Shown here in pieces: positions 1 through 12,700 of a DNA stretch of 56,824 nucleotides (position 1 is the first letter of the stretch; each line of letters starts with the position of its first letter). The stretch comes from Trichinella spiralis (taxonomy: Eukaryota; Nematoda; Enoplea; Trichinellida; Trichinellidae): positions 2,652,994 through 2,709,817 of the forward strand of contig CM012953.1 in assembly GCA_000181795.3 (NCBI GenBank), read 5' to 3'. Below the pieces are notes generated by a model that saw nothing but the letters and a program-made list of their open reading frames with translations, searched no databases and had not been told where the DNA came from. The position numbers and the translations under genes were made by a program.

Positions 1-1023
1 AAATAAAATTCAAAAATAAGAGATATATTCGAGATTTAAGCTATCTAACTGAACTTGTGACTGTTCTTTAGCCACTGGCTCACTATCTTTCTTGCTCCAG
101 CTGAATGAAATTGAATTCTACTTCATAAATTGGTTTTGAATTATCTACAAATAACTCATACAGTCCACTCCTTAGTCATTTTTAAGTTTCACTCTTAAAA
201 GATTTTCAAACAGCTTTGTTTAGCGTCAATTTCTTTGCGCTCTTTTCCTCATCACTGTTTTGAGATTTTTTAGATGATAGAGGCAGTAATGATGTAGTTC
301 AGTTATAAAACAAAAACTTTGTTATAAAAATTGGGAAATGTGATTATTTATGTCCATATGAGGGAATTTAATGGTGAAGCGCCCCATATCATGCATGATA
401 TGTTGTTCGCTTTTGCTTTATTATTATTATCAAATGTATTTTGCTGTTTTGTTTATTTATTTGTTGTTGTTTTGATCTAATCAGTGAGACATATACAAGA
501 CAAACTGAAAACCAAGAGTAACACTGATGAGTCCAGCTGACCAGTGAGAAGACACTTGAGCTGAAATCTGGGAACGCTACTATTAGTTTGTTAAAACAGA
601 TTAGTCACAAAGAAAATATTGAAAATTTTCATTCGACACATTACTACATTTTTAGGTAAATAAAAGGAATGTTTAATTTGAACAAATTAAAAAAGCATTT
701 TGGAAATCTCAAGCAAAACATTGCAACTGATTGAAACAGAGTTGTGAAAAAAAGGCAGTTTCTGAAAGCTTTCCAGAAATGATCTGCGAAATATCAACAT
801 CAATATTTTTGCTAAACAGTTGTAATTTATATTTTAATTCATATTTATTTCAGTTCAAGTAAAATATAATTATATATGACTGTAGATATCAATAAAACTA
901 ATGAGGAACTGTGACGTTGAAACAAGCGGATTGTGCACTAGACAAACAGATTTGTGGTTCAGATATCAGAATACCTAAAATTATGTAATAAGTAAGAAAT
1001 GAAACTATTTTGATTGTGTTTTT
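1..1023. other. AT-rich flank, no gene recognised
   Basis: No open reading frame with splice support was found on either strand. The stretch holds homopolymer-rich intergenic sequence downstream of the nucleoside transporter, whose last exon ends at 1024. It may contain that gene's 3' untranslated region. Confidence 0.5.
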
Positions 1024-4000
1024 TCAATTACCTGCCCAGCAAGTTGTAATAAATGACGCAATGCATGCAGTAGCTACAGCTCTTAAAGCATATTTTGCCA
1101 GAATGGGTTTGATCTTTGGACTGAGACTACCCACAGAGCCAAGCTGAATTCCAATTGATCCAATATTAGCAAAGCTGCACAAAGCGTATGTTGCCATCAT
1201 TTGTGAGTGACCCTAAATATAATTGTTAGTTATACTTTTATACGATTTTTTGAAAGGAAACATATCAATGTTTAAAATGAATGCATTATATTTTATTAAA
1301 AATTTAATTATTATTTTAAAGTTTTTTCTAAAGATTATTATTTAAAAAAATGATAAAAGTACTTACGGAAAGTTTATTAGAAGCTACATATTCTCCTAGT
1401 CGTTGGTATGCAATAAATTCATTTAAAACGACTTTGATACCCATCAACTCAGCGACATACATTGTTTCTTCTACTCTTTTACTAATGTCCATAGAATCGC
1501 TGACTCCCATGAAAAATGCTATTGGAAAAAATATATAGCCAAGTATTTTCTAAAAGCAAAATAAATAAATTAATTAAAATTATGCAGCTTATGTTTAAGG
1601 ATATATAAATTGTAACCTCTAAACTCAAGTCATCAATGTCAACCATATTTCCTAGCCATAATATGACTGAATTGATGAATGTTAAAATTGCAATGAAAAC
1701 AATCAAATTGGCTATAATTTGAAAAATAACAGTGATAACATCACAAGCACCATTGCTGATTGCTTCTAAAATATTGTTGTATTGCCTAAAAATTAAAAAT
1801 TTATTTTATAATGAAAAACTTCATAAATTTACATTTTTAATTATAATTTTTACCCTTTTGGCAAATCAAGATTTTCGACTTTTTTAGTTGCAGATTCTTC
1901 TGTTTCAGGGACAACAATCTTGGAACAAGCAAGTGACGCTGGCGCTGACATGACACTTGCCGATAATATATATTTCGGACATGCCTTGAAAAATTGAATT
2001 TATAAAATAGAAAAATGAAATGCTAAAATGAATGAATGTTATTAGCATTTACTCCAAAAGAGACGTAAGCGGCGAAAAGCGAACCAGCAACGGAAGCAAA
2101 TCCGGCGCACATAATTGCAAATACTTCCGAATGGGTTAATTGGGATAGATACGGTTTGATGAGAAGTGGCGCTTCGCTTAGGCCGAGAAATATTGAAGCT
2201 ACTGCATTTAAAGATTCCGTTGCCGTTGTGCCGAGTGTAATTTGAACAAGCCAGGCAACTTTGATCAGAACAAGCTGCATTACACCAAGTTGATACAGCA
2301 AAGCGACAAACGCTCCAAAATACAAAATTGCTTGTAATACCTAAAAAATTGAACTTCTTTTTCAACAATCAGTGGTGAATGGAATTTTGCCAAAATTTAC
2401 GGAAAAAGCAAAAACTGCATTCATGCCACAAATTGGAGGCGGATTGACCAGAAAGCCGTACGTAAATGCCGCTCCATATTGTGCAAAATCCAAAAATGCT
2501 ACAATTTTTTCAGAAATGAATTCAAACGCTACAACACCATATTCCCATTGGAGAGCAAACAGTCCAATGCAAAATTGTATTGCAAATCCCCAAATAACGG
2601 GACGCCAATTTATCTGAAATAACAGAACAAAAAAATGAATTTCATTTAATAAAAATTCAGCTCATATAAAAGATATTCTTACTTTACTTTTATTTTCTGA
2701 CAGTAGAACCAACAAGAGAACAAGGACAACAATTCCAGCTAAGCAGTTCAACCTCTGCCATTGTCCTCTGCAGCAGATCAGAACGATTGCAATGAACACA
2801 ATGAAAAGTGCCGTAAAAACAAAACTACAATTAAATTAAATTAAATTAATTAGTAAAAGATTCTTCTAGCATCTGTTGGTTTAAACTCACCCTCGAAATA
2901 CAGTTTTTTTCCAACATCTTTTTATTCTCTTCTTTAAATTTTTAGCAAAGCAAGCATTAATTTTTGAAATGAAGTAAATTTTGAAAATGTATTTATAAAA
3001 TAAACAAAACCAAAATATTGCAGTAAATACAATAAGTGCCAAAGCTCTCCGGTAGTTTTTCACAACAGCAAAGATGAAAAAAATATGATAAGCAATGGCT
3101 AACAAAAGCCAAAAGCCGTATTGGAGATACTTTTTTTGTTGCGTTGTCAGTTTAGGTGGAAAGGACGATTTCATGTCGCTGAGTGCCATTGGAATTTTAC
3201 TTAAACTGTAACTACCTCTGTTGCGGACCAGGGGATTTTTTTGAATTTGTTCCATCTCCATTGATACGGAATCGACAGCATCGTTGGAGATGTAGCGGTT
3301 CAGTTTTGACTCTTGATCACTTTTTATAAGATCACTCTAACAAAAAGCAAATAAATGTTTTACATTTTTTTGCAAATATTTAGCATATATGTATTTGTCA
3401 TTATTCAGTTTATTTTGTGATGAATTAAATTTTAAAAAATCCCTTTTTTCATCATTCCAATGCATATTTGACGATTTAGCAATTTTGAAAACATAAACCA
3501 GATTTATAATTTCAGTATAAATGAATAATTATATAATGAAATGATAAAATATTTCCAGTTATAACTTTTGCCCTTTCTCAGTTGAATAAGCAATGACAAG
3601 CATCATATTTGTAAAGTTCCTTTCAAAACCATGCATAATTATTGTAATGGAAAGCTAGTAAGCTATTTTCCTCTATTTTCCGATTTCACATGCTCAGTTG
3701 CATTGTTTAATCACTTAATTGCTCTTCAAAAGCCACCCCATTCATGCATAGGAAAACCTTTTTTCAAGATATGTTAACCATTTAAATTTGAACTGAAATT
3801 GAACAAATAAATATAATTCACATATTTTTTTCTGAAAATTTTAAATTACTTTCTCATTGTATTTTTTTTATAAGCATTCAAATATTCATTATTTAACTTA
3901 ATAATATTTTGGCTAATTTAATTTAGATTTTTTGAATTCAAATAAAAATGTAATATTGAAACAACTTACTTCTTCAGAAAGCATCGTTCAGAGCAACTAA

Positions 4001-4566
4001 TTCAAGCATAAATACGCTATTTGATTAAAAAATTAAAATATAATGGAATATTTATATTTCTGTTCTCATTATATAAACTGGTTACAAAAAATAACACAAT
4101 TGTTTAATTAAAACAATCGATAGATCATATCTGATAATCAACAAAAAAATTATAGTTGACAATAGACAAAATATTTATCATTGCTCATTGTTAAAAATCA
4201 ACCAGTGATTTAAATTGATTTAAATTAAAAAGATAATCTGATAAAAAATATTTCCTTTTTACATTTATTGTATTATACAGAAAGTCTGTGATGATGGCAA
4301 TAAATTGAGTTTTCAAAAATAATATATGATGCGCACGATCTTGTTTGATATGCAAAATAAATTATTTATAACATTTGTAAGTGCAATGTGAAAATATTTT
4401 ATTTAAAGACTCTATTTTCCATACAATTATAAAATGGAAAGCAAAAAAAAACAATTATAGAAAATTGGCTGAAAATATGAATTATATTTACCTGCACAGC
4501 GTTCGCTGCGGTTGTCGGCTGTTGGTGATTTTCACCATTCATTTTCAAATTATCCGGATTGTCCAT
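1024..4566 (-). CDS. SLC28A: Concentrative nucleoside transporter (SLC28/CNT family)
   Basis: Predicted to be a Na+- or H+-coupled nucleoside importer of the plasma membrane. Exons on the minus strand: 3970-3984 (or alternative 4492-4566), 2891-3336, 2683-2824, 2401-2613, 2053-2340, 1854-1984, 1617-1785, 1367-1549, 1024-1212. Lengths sum to 1776 nt (591 residues plus stop) with the short first exon, or 1836 nt (611 residues) with the long one; both are exact multiples of three. Family landmarks: INWRPVIWGFAIQF, YQLGVMQLVLIKVAWL, a TASVM-like ILSASVMSAPASLA, AELMGIKVVLNEFIAY, and the signature YALCSFANIGSIGIQLG in the last exon. A hydrophilic cytoplasmic N-terminus precedes the first membrane helices. 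The last exon reads straight through to TGA after CWAGN; an extra 3' exon cannot be excluded because a GT follows the G of that sequence. The family call is secure; substrate preference is not visible. Confidence 0.93.
3970..3984 (-). other. Alternative first coding exon A of the SLC28 gene
   Basis: ATG CTT TCT GAA GAA is followed by GTAAGT. It joins in frame (phase 0) to the exon ending at 3336, giving MLSEE-SDLIKSDQ. The sequence just upstream has an in-frame TGA, so this exon needs its own 5' UTR and cannot simply sit behind the distal first exon. Confidence 0.65.
4492..4566 (-). other. Alternative first coding exon B of the SLC28 gene
   Basis: ATG at 4566 opens 25 codons (MDNPDNLKMNGENHQQ... 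ending NAVQ) followed by a GTAAAT donor, also phase 0. Joined to the exon ending at 3336 it gives a longer hydrophilic N-terminus. It has no stop and uses the same acceptor as exon A, so the gene probably has two promoters. Confidence 0.6.
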
Positions 4567-6703
4567 TTTTAAATCATGTAAAAATATGCATAAATTTTTT
4601 TAACTTTGTGAACACTTAAACATCAATTGCATCGAAAGATTGGTCGTCCAACGGAGCTATAGTAGCGTGTAGCACCTTTTATTGACAGCAAGGCAGAAAT
4701 GAAACAGCAACGACTGGTTATACCAGCGCGTGCCGAAACACAACAGGATGCTATCAAAAGTGTCCTATTGCAAATTTGGAAAATTCAAATTTCATTTAAT
4801 CCACCAGTCGATCAATCATAATTTCATTTTCAATTAAATCATAAACAATCAACAAACTATCAAAGATTTATTTATTTATTTATTCGTTGTAAAAAAGAAC
4901 AATATGCATATTATCCGAAGGTTTGTTTACAACTTTGTTTAAACATTGCCAAACAACCGAATGAAATATAGAAGAATAAAAATTAGAAATTTTTCAATTT
5001 CATAAATTTTATTAAATTAAATTTTCAAAAAAGCTTTTTTACCTTTTGAAATTATAGAAAACAATAAAGTTCAAAGCAGAAAATGTCCACACGCCTCAAG
5101 CCTATTGCTTCAAAGTGCTTTGTGTATGCGGATGTTTCTATGATCCAAATGTCAAACCAATTTCCATATTCAATTGATGCAAATGTAATTTGATTGCACA
5201 TAAAAATAGCAGTTATATTATAATAACATTCAATCGTTCACAATACGCAGCTTGCAAAAATATTCTATTGCTTGTCACTCGTCCATAAGAAAAGTGCTTG
5301 TTCTTTTCACAGAAACAAACAAATCACAAAATAAATTCAGTAAAATGTATAAATAATTGAAAACATTTTTCATTGAAAATTAAAATTACTTTTTTTCTGC
5401 AATGCCGTCAATTTACATTTTAAACATGCTCTTTCAGATGAAATCATCACAGCAATGCACTAAATCATTAAAAAAACAAAAAATTCATACAAAGTAATAT
5501 CCATGTGTTATTTTATCAAGATATTTCAGTTTGTTTTATTATTTCGATATATTTTTGTCATTTATTGGAAAATTATTATTTGTCCCTTTTTTTAATTTTT
5601 CTCCAAAATTAAAAATCTCTCGTTTGACAAGGTAAAAAGCATCACGCATTACAAATCATTTTCGTTAATTTCAAATGACAGATTAAATCACTTTACAATG
5701 CACAGAAATGTCAAGATATGCATATCATTGTCGTCATAATTGGTTGATTAGAAATCAACGATTTGACCTACACACATGTAGAAATTCACGTCGATGATAA
5801 GCCAATAAAATACCATCAATTTTCTGACAACTTTAAATTAATTCATCAGGAAAGCATGTAATATACAAAAAATATGTTACATACGGGTATATTGAATGAA
5901 ATGCATGAATAATAAATACTAAAGTACACGATTATCACCATTATTGTTATTATTATGATTATCATTATTACTTTAGTTATATGAGTGATTGATTGATTGA
6001 TCGATTAACCAAATATTGCGCTTATGAAAAACACAATTTGTATCAAATGCCAAAAAATGTTACTTTTTTAATAAAAGTGGTGTTAAAATGACAAAAAATA
6101 CAAAATTGTATATGATATGATACGATATGATGACAATGTATATAATATGAGCAATTATATTTTCAATTAGAAACATTCTGCTCTATTAAATTAAATAATT
6201 TTTATAAATAATAATTATTATTATTGATTTACATAGTGCATTTATTGTGAAATATTGTTACATTTTTAATTTAATTTTTACATTTTATTCTTATTAGAAA
6301 AAATACGTGAAATAATGTTTAAAACGGATGCGTGCGTAAAATGTTTTAATTTTATGACGTAAATAATAGGCTTATTTCATCGAATGTAAACATTTTCAAT
6401 TCAAAAAAATTACATAGAATTTAAAGTGAACAGTGAAAATGAATTTGCATTTGCATTTAATTCTGCTTTTTATTGCATTCGCACTGCAAGCACAGATAAT
6501 AAATAACAACAATTTGCATTAAATTCAATTTCAATTTTATTAAATAAATAATTTTTTCCAATAAAACAAATAACGACATGATGCACAAAAGCATTTGGCA
6601 AGAAAATTATAAGAATCATCAAATTTGGAAAAATCATCGATAATTATAATAAATGAATGATGATGCTGCTTTTCAAAAAAAGGTAAAAAAGATAATTTTT
6701 TAA
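4567..6703. other. Intergenic region between SLC28 and furin-like gene
   Basis: This stretch of about 2.1 kb contains upstream sequence of the SLC28 gene at 4570-4760, which is a little richer in G and C than its surroundings and holds a small palindrome (CTGGT-TAT-ACCAG, 4714-4726). The rest is AT-rich with trinucleotide runs near 5941-5975 and a GATATGATAC-type tract near 6110-6130. No gene was seen. Confidence 0.45.
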
Positions 6704-9700
6704 TTAAGCCCGCTCCATAAGCACATCAATAACAACATCACTGTCATCTTGAACATGCGACAATTGGTTGTCGTGTTCTTCAAACTTTTCATCATATTCA
6801 TTTTCGAGCAATTTCACAGAATCAGAATTGAAATAAATTGGAACATTCGAATATCTAAAAAGTATTACGTATTTATGCAAATGCAAAATATATTGTTAAA
6901 ATTTCAATTTATTAAAAATAATAAAAGAATTCTGGTAAAACTGACTGATAAGCATTTCTGCTCTTACGATACCAATCACAGGTCATTAAGGCACCAAAAA
7001 TCACAATGAATAATATTGCAGCGCTGATGCAAGAGCTGATTACAACCGTCTTGATGCTGTACTGGCTGGACGTGAATGAACCTAAGCACCTGACTGGAAC
7101 GAAAAATCGCACAGTTAATAGTGTTAATTAAAAAAAAGAATAAAAGCTAATGTTCTACTGACTGCAAAAACGACTTGAGCTTTCATTATTTCCACAGCAT
7201 CGAATGCACGAAGATCCCAACAGCGAATATCCTGGATTGCATTCAGAACAGAAATTAGTACCGGGACCATTGCACACTGCGCATGCTATATGGCATTTTT
7301 CGCATGTCTACGGAAAAAAAAAGAACAGAATTTCAAATATGAAAATAAAATTGCAAAAAAATAGTTGACAATAAATATCCCACAACGTTACCACAAACTT
7401 GGCATTGAAATAATATCCCCGTTTGCAAGAACAATCGTTGCTCTTCGGGTTCGGAGCCTGACCATCTTTGCACAGTGTGCATTGATCAAAACCAGGACCT
7501 GAACAGCAAAAACAAAAAAAAATTTGTTTTTTTCACATTTATCATTTTAAAATTTACAAATTGAAAATTTTCTACTAAACAGGAAAAAAAATTTCACACA
7601 CATCATTTCACTAAATGGAACACATAAATTAATTGTCTATTGTAAAACTGTCATTTCAATTTCAATTATCGATAAATATTAAATCAAATAATAAATAATA
7701 TTATCATCAACGCAGAGCAAAAAACTGTTTACAAAAAGTTGAGTGTTAAATTGTTACAAAAATGCTGTTTACCGGATTGCAGCTATCGGTAGCTTCCTCC
7801 TCTTGAGTTGAAAAAATTTGCTTTAACTTGTTTTAAAATTTTATTTTGATCCAATGAAAAAGTTATTTAATCATCAACAAGCCAAAAACTACATTAAGAT
7901 GAAAAATGCTTCCGCATTAAAGAACAACTTTTGAACAGAAAAGCTCGAAAAAGAAAAACATGCTAAAAGCTTTCGAAGAAAGCAGAAGAACATGAAAGCG
8001 TAAAAACTTGAATTGCAAATGTTTGCTCATAACTGAGGGAAGAGGAATTTGTCGTATTCGATTTGAAAATCTCATGCTAATTTACGCAAACCAAATTATG
8101 CTAATAATTCAAAATGAATAACGCAGAAATATTAGTTTGATATTCACAATTCTGCTTACCGATACATTTCGCGCAGTCTGGATGACAAGCTTGGCAAACG
8201 TGGCCACTTTTTTCACAGTACGAATTCAAAGGACACTGGTCATTTCGGTCGCAGGGTCGAAGCTTCTGCGGTTCACACTGGCCAACGCTATTCAACGCAT
8301 AATCAAATTTGCACACTTGGCAAATATTTGCATTTTTACTGCACTGTTCACAATTTTGAGGGCATCTTCAGAGAAAATTTCTTTTTTCAAAAAAAAATAT
8401 TAATAATAATAAAATCAACGTCTACTCGTACTTGACGCATTTTCGTTTATTCACATCGTCGTAATATCCGTCGCCACAGCTTTTCACGCAATGTCCGAAT
8501 GAGTTCAAAAAATAGCCAAATTTGCAAAACCGACACGGTCCCTCGGCAGTGCAATTCAAACATCCTTCGTCACATTTGAACAAGCATCTTCTTGCACCAT
8601 TTATTTTATCTAAATAAATATATGTTGATTAAAAAACAGAAATAAATAAATTTCATCTGAAATTTCATATGGAAATTAAAGTTTGAAAAATTAAAAGTTA
8701 TATTCAACATTAACTAGTTGCTCAAGTTCGCATCTTATCACATTTAGTAGTACATACAGTTTTAGCAAAATTTCAAATTGTTTGTCGACACTAATATGCA
8801 TATTTTCCCTAATCTGCAAGTTGCATCGTTCAAAGAAAGCTTGATTTCTGTCTCAAATTCTATTTTCATTTCCAATTCATAATATCAATTAATACTGTGA
8901 TTTACGTCATTCAACGAGCATAATATGACGATGATGAAATATTGTCAACATTATTATCAATAATAATTCAAAATGAATTTGTAATATATAATATAATATA
9001 TTATTATTATTCTTGTTTGTGAGGTTATTATTGTGGCAAATTGAAATGATAAAATCCGACTTTTTGATTTTCACATTCGAGCAATTTTCAATTGCTGTTA
9101 AAAAGAATGCTGTATAATTGCATAACAATTACATTAAAATTATCGTAACAATTATAAAATAATTCAATTTTGCTATGATTAAAAATCAGCGATGAAAATT
9201 TCATCGAAATTTTTCAGCAGAATTGACGTTTTCTTTCAAGATTTTTAGAAAAAGCTCAATTTTAAATGAAATTTAAAATGAATAAAAATGTGCTAATTTA
9301 AATTAGCGACTAAAATCCGACTGTTGAAGCAACAAAAGTGAACAAGTTTTCAACGTCATTGATAACAAGCTGCGATGGAAATTTACAATGCCTACAATAC
9401 GCAAATGTTCGATGATGCGGGGAAAATTTTACAGGAAATGGTGCGTCACTTTACAAACCATTCAAATAAACAACACAATTTTACCATAACTGATTAATTA
9501 AAACAAACAAATAAACAAATAAACAAATAAATAAATAAAATACGGCATTGAAAAAAAAGCGCCTACTTTCCTCGGCCAAAAAACCGTCAGGACATTCGGT
9601 TTCACATTTGCCATGCCATAGATGTTCAGGATCGCTGACAATCAAAAACATGGACGGCAAGCAAGTGTCGCACAAAGTAGCCGAACTGCAAGTGGCACAT

Positions 9701-12700
9701 CCTCGTAAACACAAATTACATCTGCGCGCATTTGTATCCAAATAATAACCAGCTTCACATTTGGAAACGCACCTGAAATAGAATTCAAAAAAATAAATTT
9801 TTTTTCAATTTTTTAAAATCTCATTTATTATTCAAAAAATTAATTAATTTTATAAAATTTTATACTTGCTGCCTCCTCGATTTCTCAACTCTTGGTAATA
9901 ATGCTTGCAGCTGACACAATCCAACGATGAATTGACCATTCTGCAACCGTTCTCACACTCAGGATGGCAATTTTCTTTCAAAATCACATCTCCAAAATTC
10001 TAAATTAAAATTCCATTCAAATTTTACACATTTTCTTTTCATTTCAAAAAAATTAATATTTTATATTTTAGAAAAAAAATTTACTAAATTAAGAAAAAAG
10101 TCATATCGATTTTATTTAATCACGCGGACATTTCATAACTGAAAATCATATTTCTTCTTCTTCTTATTATTATTATTATTATCCTAGATTATAATTTATT
10201 TGCTAGTAATTTTGTTCAACTTTTGTTCTTTAATATTTGTCCAACAACAACATATCCAATCTATGCTTCACATGTGGAATTACATGAAATTTTTAAATAA
10301 ACTAAATTATTAAAAAATATTGTAATTTTTCTCAATACTGATTTTCAAGCTTTAAAAAATAATTTTGTAAAATTTAATAAATAATGATGCAAAATATTGT
10401 TGAAAAAACCTTTTTTAATATTAGAACTTTACTGATTTTTAAATATTAAAAAAATTTTAAATACACAATATTCAATTATTGTTGATTTGCATTGCGTATT
10501 AAAATGACACGAAATAAAAGGGAGATGCAAGCATGCATTACGGTAAGTTTCGAGTAAAAATAAGTGTGATTGGTACGTGCATTGTTTCTCCATTCCCTCT
10601 TCAAATATGCAATTGATAAAGTGTGCATTATCGGCAAAGCATTATTATTATTTCAACCATTTCCTGCATCACGTTTCAACGTTGTTTATGATAAAATGAA
10701 TCATTTTCAAATCACATATATGCTCTGCAAACCTGCACCAATTTATATGCACATTATATAATAAATTGAACAGAAAAAAAATACTTTTTTCTTCTGTTTA
10801 AAAAAATGCTCAGTTACTTGTACGCTTTGTATTATATATATATATCTCTCTCTATATATCTGTGTGTGAAGTAGATAATGGAAAACAATTTCAAACAAAA
10901 AAAAATATAACAAAGCAACTGCAAAAATTATGAAAAAAAAATTTTTTTTTGCTTTCAAAGCCAAATAAATACCACACCAATACCAAATTCTACATGTGTG
11001 AAAAAAACTGATTCGATTCGATTTGATACTATTGGAGCAGTTCCTAAATTTTTATTAAATATGGTGATAAATGTGAGACCTTTTTTTTCTTATAACGATT
11101 GGTGAAATGAATTTCAAAAAAAAACATACGTGCGCATGTGCTGCAGAGCTACATGCAAGAATAAGTAGAAAGGAAAAAAAAGAAATCACCAAATTTTTGT
11201 TCATGTCAAGGAAAACGAAAAACTAAAATAAAATGTGCAACATGAACAAGCGTTCAACGAACAGCAAAGCGAACAGTAAACACTGAGCATACATGTATTA
11301 TTTTATGCTTTTTTTTTAAAAACCACTATGTTCAAATATTCCCATTCACCACCAAGGCATATATATATTATTTTGGTGCATGTTGACCCTGCCCAAACTG
11401 CACCTGATGTCCGGCCATATCAGAAACAAAATTTGACGTGCCAAACAAAGCGGGACGACTATTCTTTCCCAGCTCCTCGTCCATTTCCAATTCACTCGGC
11501 TGCGCCATTTCCTCCGTTCCGTAAAGCGTCAACAAGCAATCGTGGAAAGTACCTGCAAACAATGGGCAGCTTACATCTTTTCTCTTCCATCATCCCAACG
11601 TTTAAATATCGATTACCGCGATTATTCGGATTTCCGACATTTTCCAAAGTAACTATCCACTTTCCTTCAGGATTCTCACCCCACTGCTGCACAGACATGA
11701 AAGGCCACTTTATAAATCCACCGTCACTTCCATCGTTCAATCTAGGCGGTAACAGTTCACTCCTAGAAATTATCATAATATTCAAGCTGTTGCCTTTCCA
11801 ATAATCAAAAATCAAATCAATCTTATTACTCAGTTCCGGAAGGTGATGTGATACGTATTCGCAAATCTCCACGTCGACTGAACTGTACACTCATCACCAA
11901 CTGCACATGTTCCAAATAACGTATAGGTGCCCCTTGAGGGCACCCGTTTACATTTATCGTGATATTTTTCAAAAATTGCCCATTCAACAATCTATCATTA
12001 TAAATCGACTAATTTACAACAAGCATTAACAACATGACAAGAAATATTTTTTACATTGGATCTGGCATCTCATAGACAAACGTGCACACATGCTGAGTCG
12101 GCACAGTTTTCCATTTCTTGCCCAGGCGAATCAATTTTTCCGCATTCAAAATTCCATAACCGAATTTACTGCTCACTGAAACCGATTTTTTTTACAAATT
12201 TTACAAAAGAAAAATGCAAATAATATGAAAATCATCAATTTATCATAATGCAGTGCGCACCTTTTCGACCAACTCCATTGACTATCCAGCCAGGATTGTT
12301 CAAAAGCGGTGTCGGATCAGACGTGCGAACAACCAAATGTTGCATATCTCTCCATGTCAGGTTGGAGCTTAAAGTTACAAAAAAAATACATAAATAAACA
12401 AAATTCAAACAACATTGTTTTGCTATTTCAAAAATGTACTTTGCTTCCAGAACAAGAGCTACAATACCGGCAGCAATTGGTGCACTAGCACTCGTACCCG
12501 TGTGATGGGTAGTACACGTATTTGGCATATCCGTAGTAACCTGTGAGTAAAGTTTAAATATAACTTTTCTTTTTTCTTTCATTGACTTGCTTCAAAATAT
12601 TCAATTGCATAGCAACTCACGATGGCGGGCTGGTTTATCAGACCAGAACTGTAAGTACTGGCCAATGTTGAAGGGCATTCTTCCAAATACCACGGCTGTT

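Noticed and set aside
11328-11804. 158-codon plus-strand frame
   Set aside because: It is the antisense shadow of the furin P-domain exons, which have strong family matches and splice sites on the minus strand.
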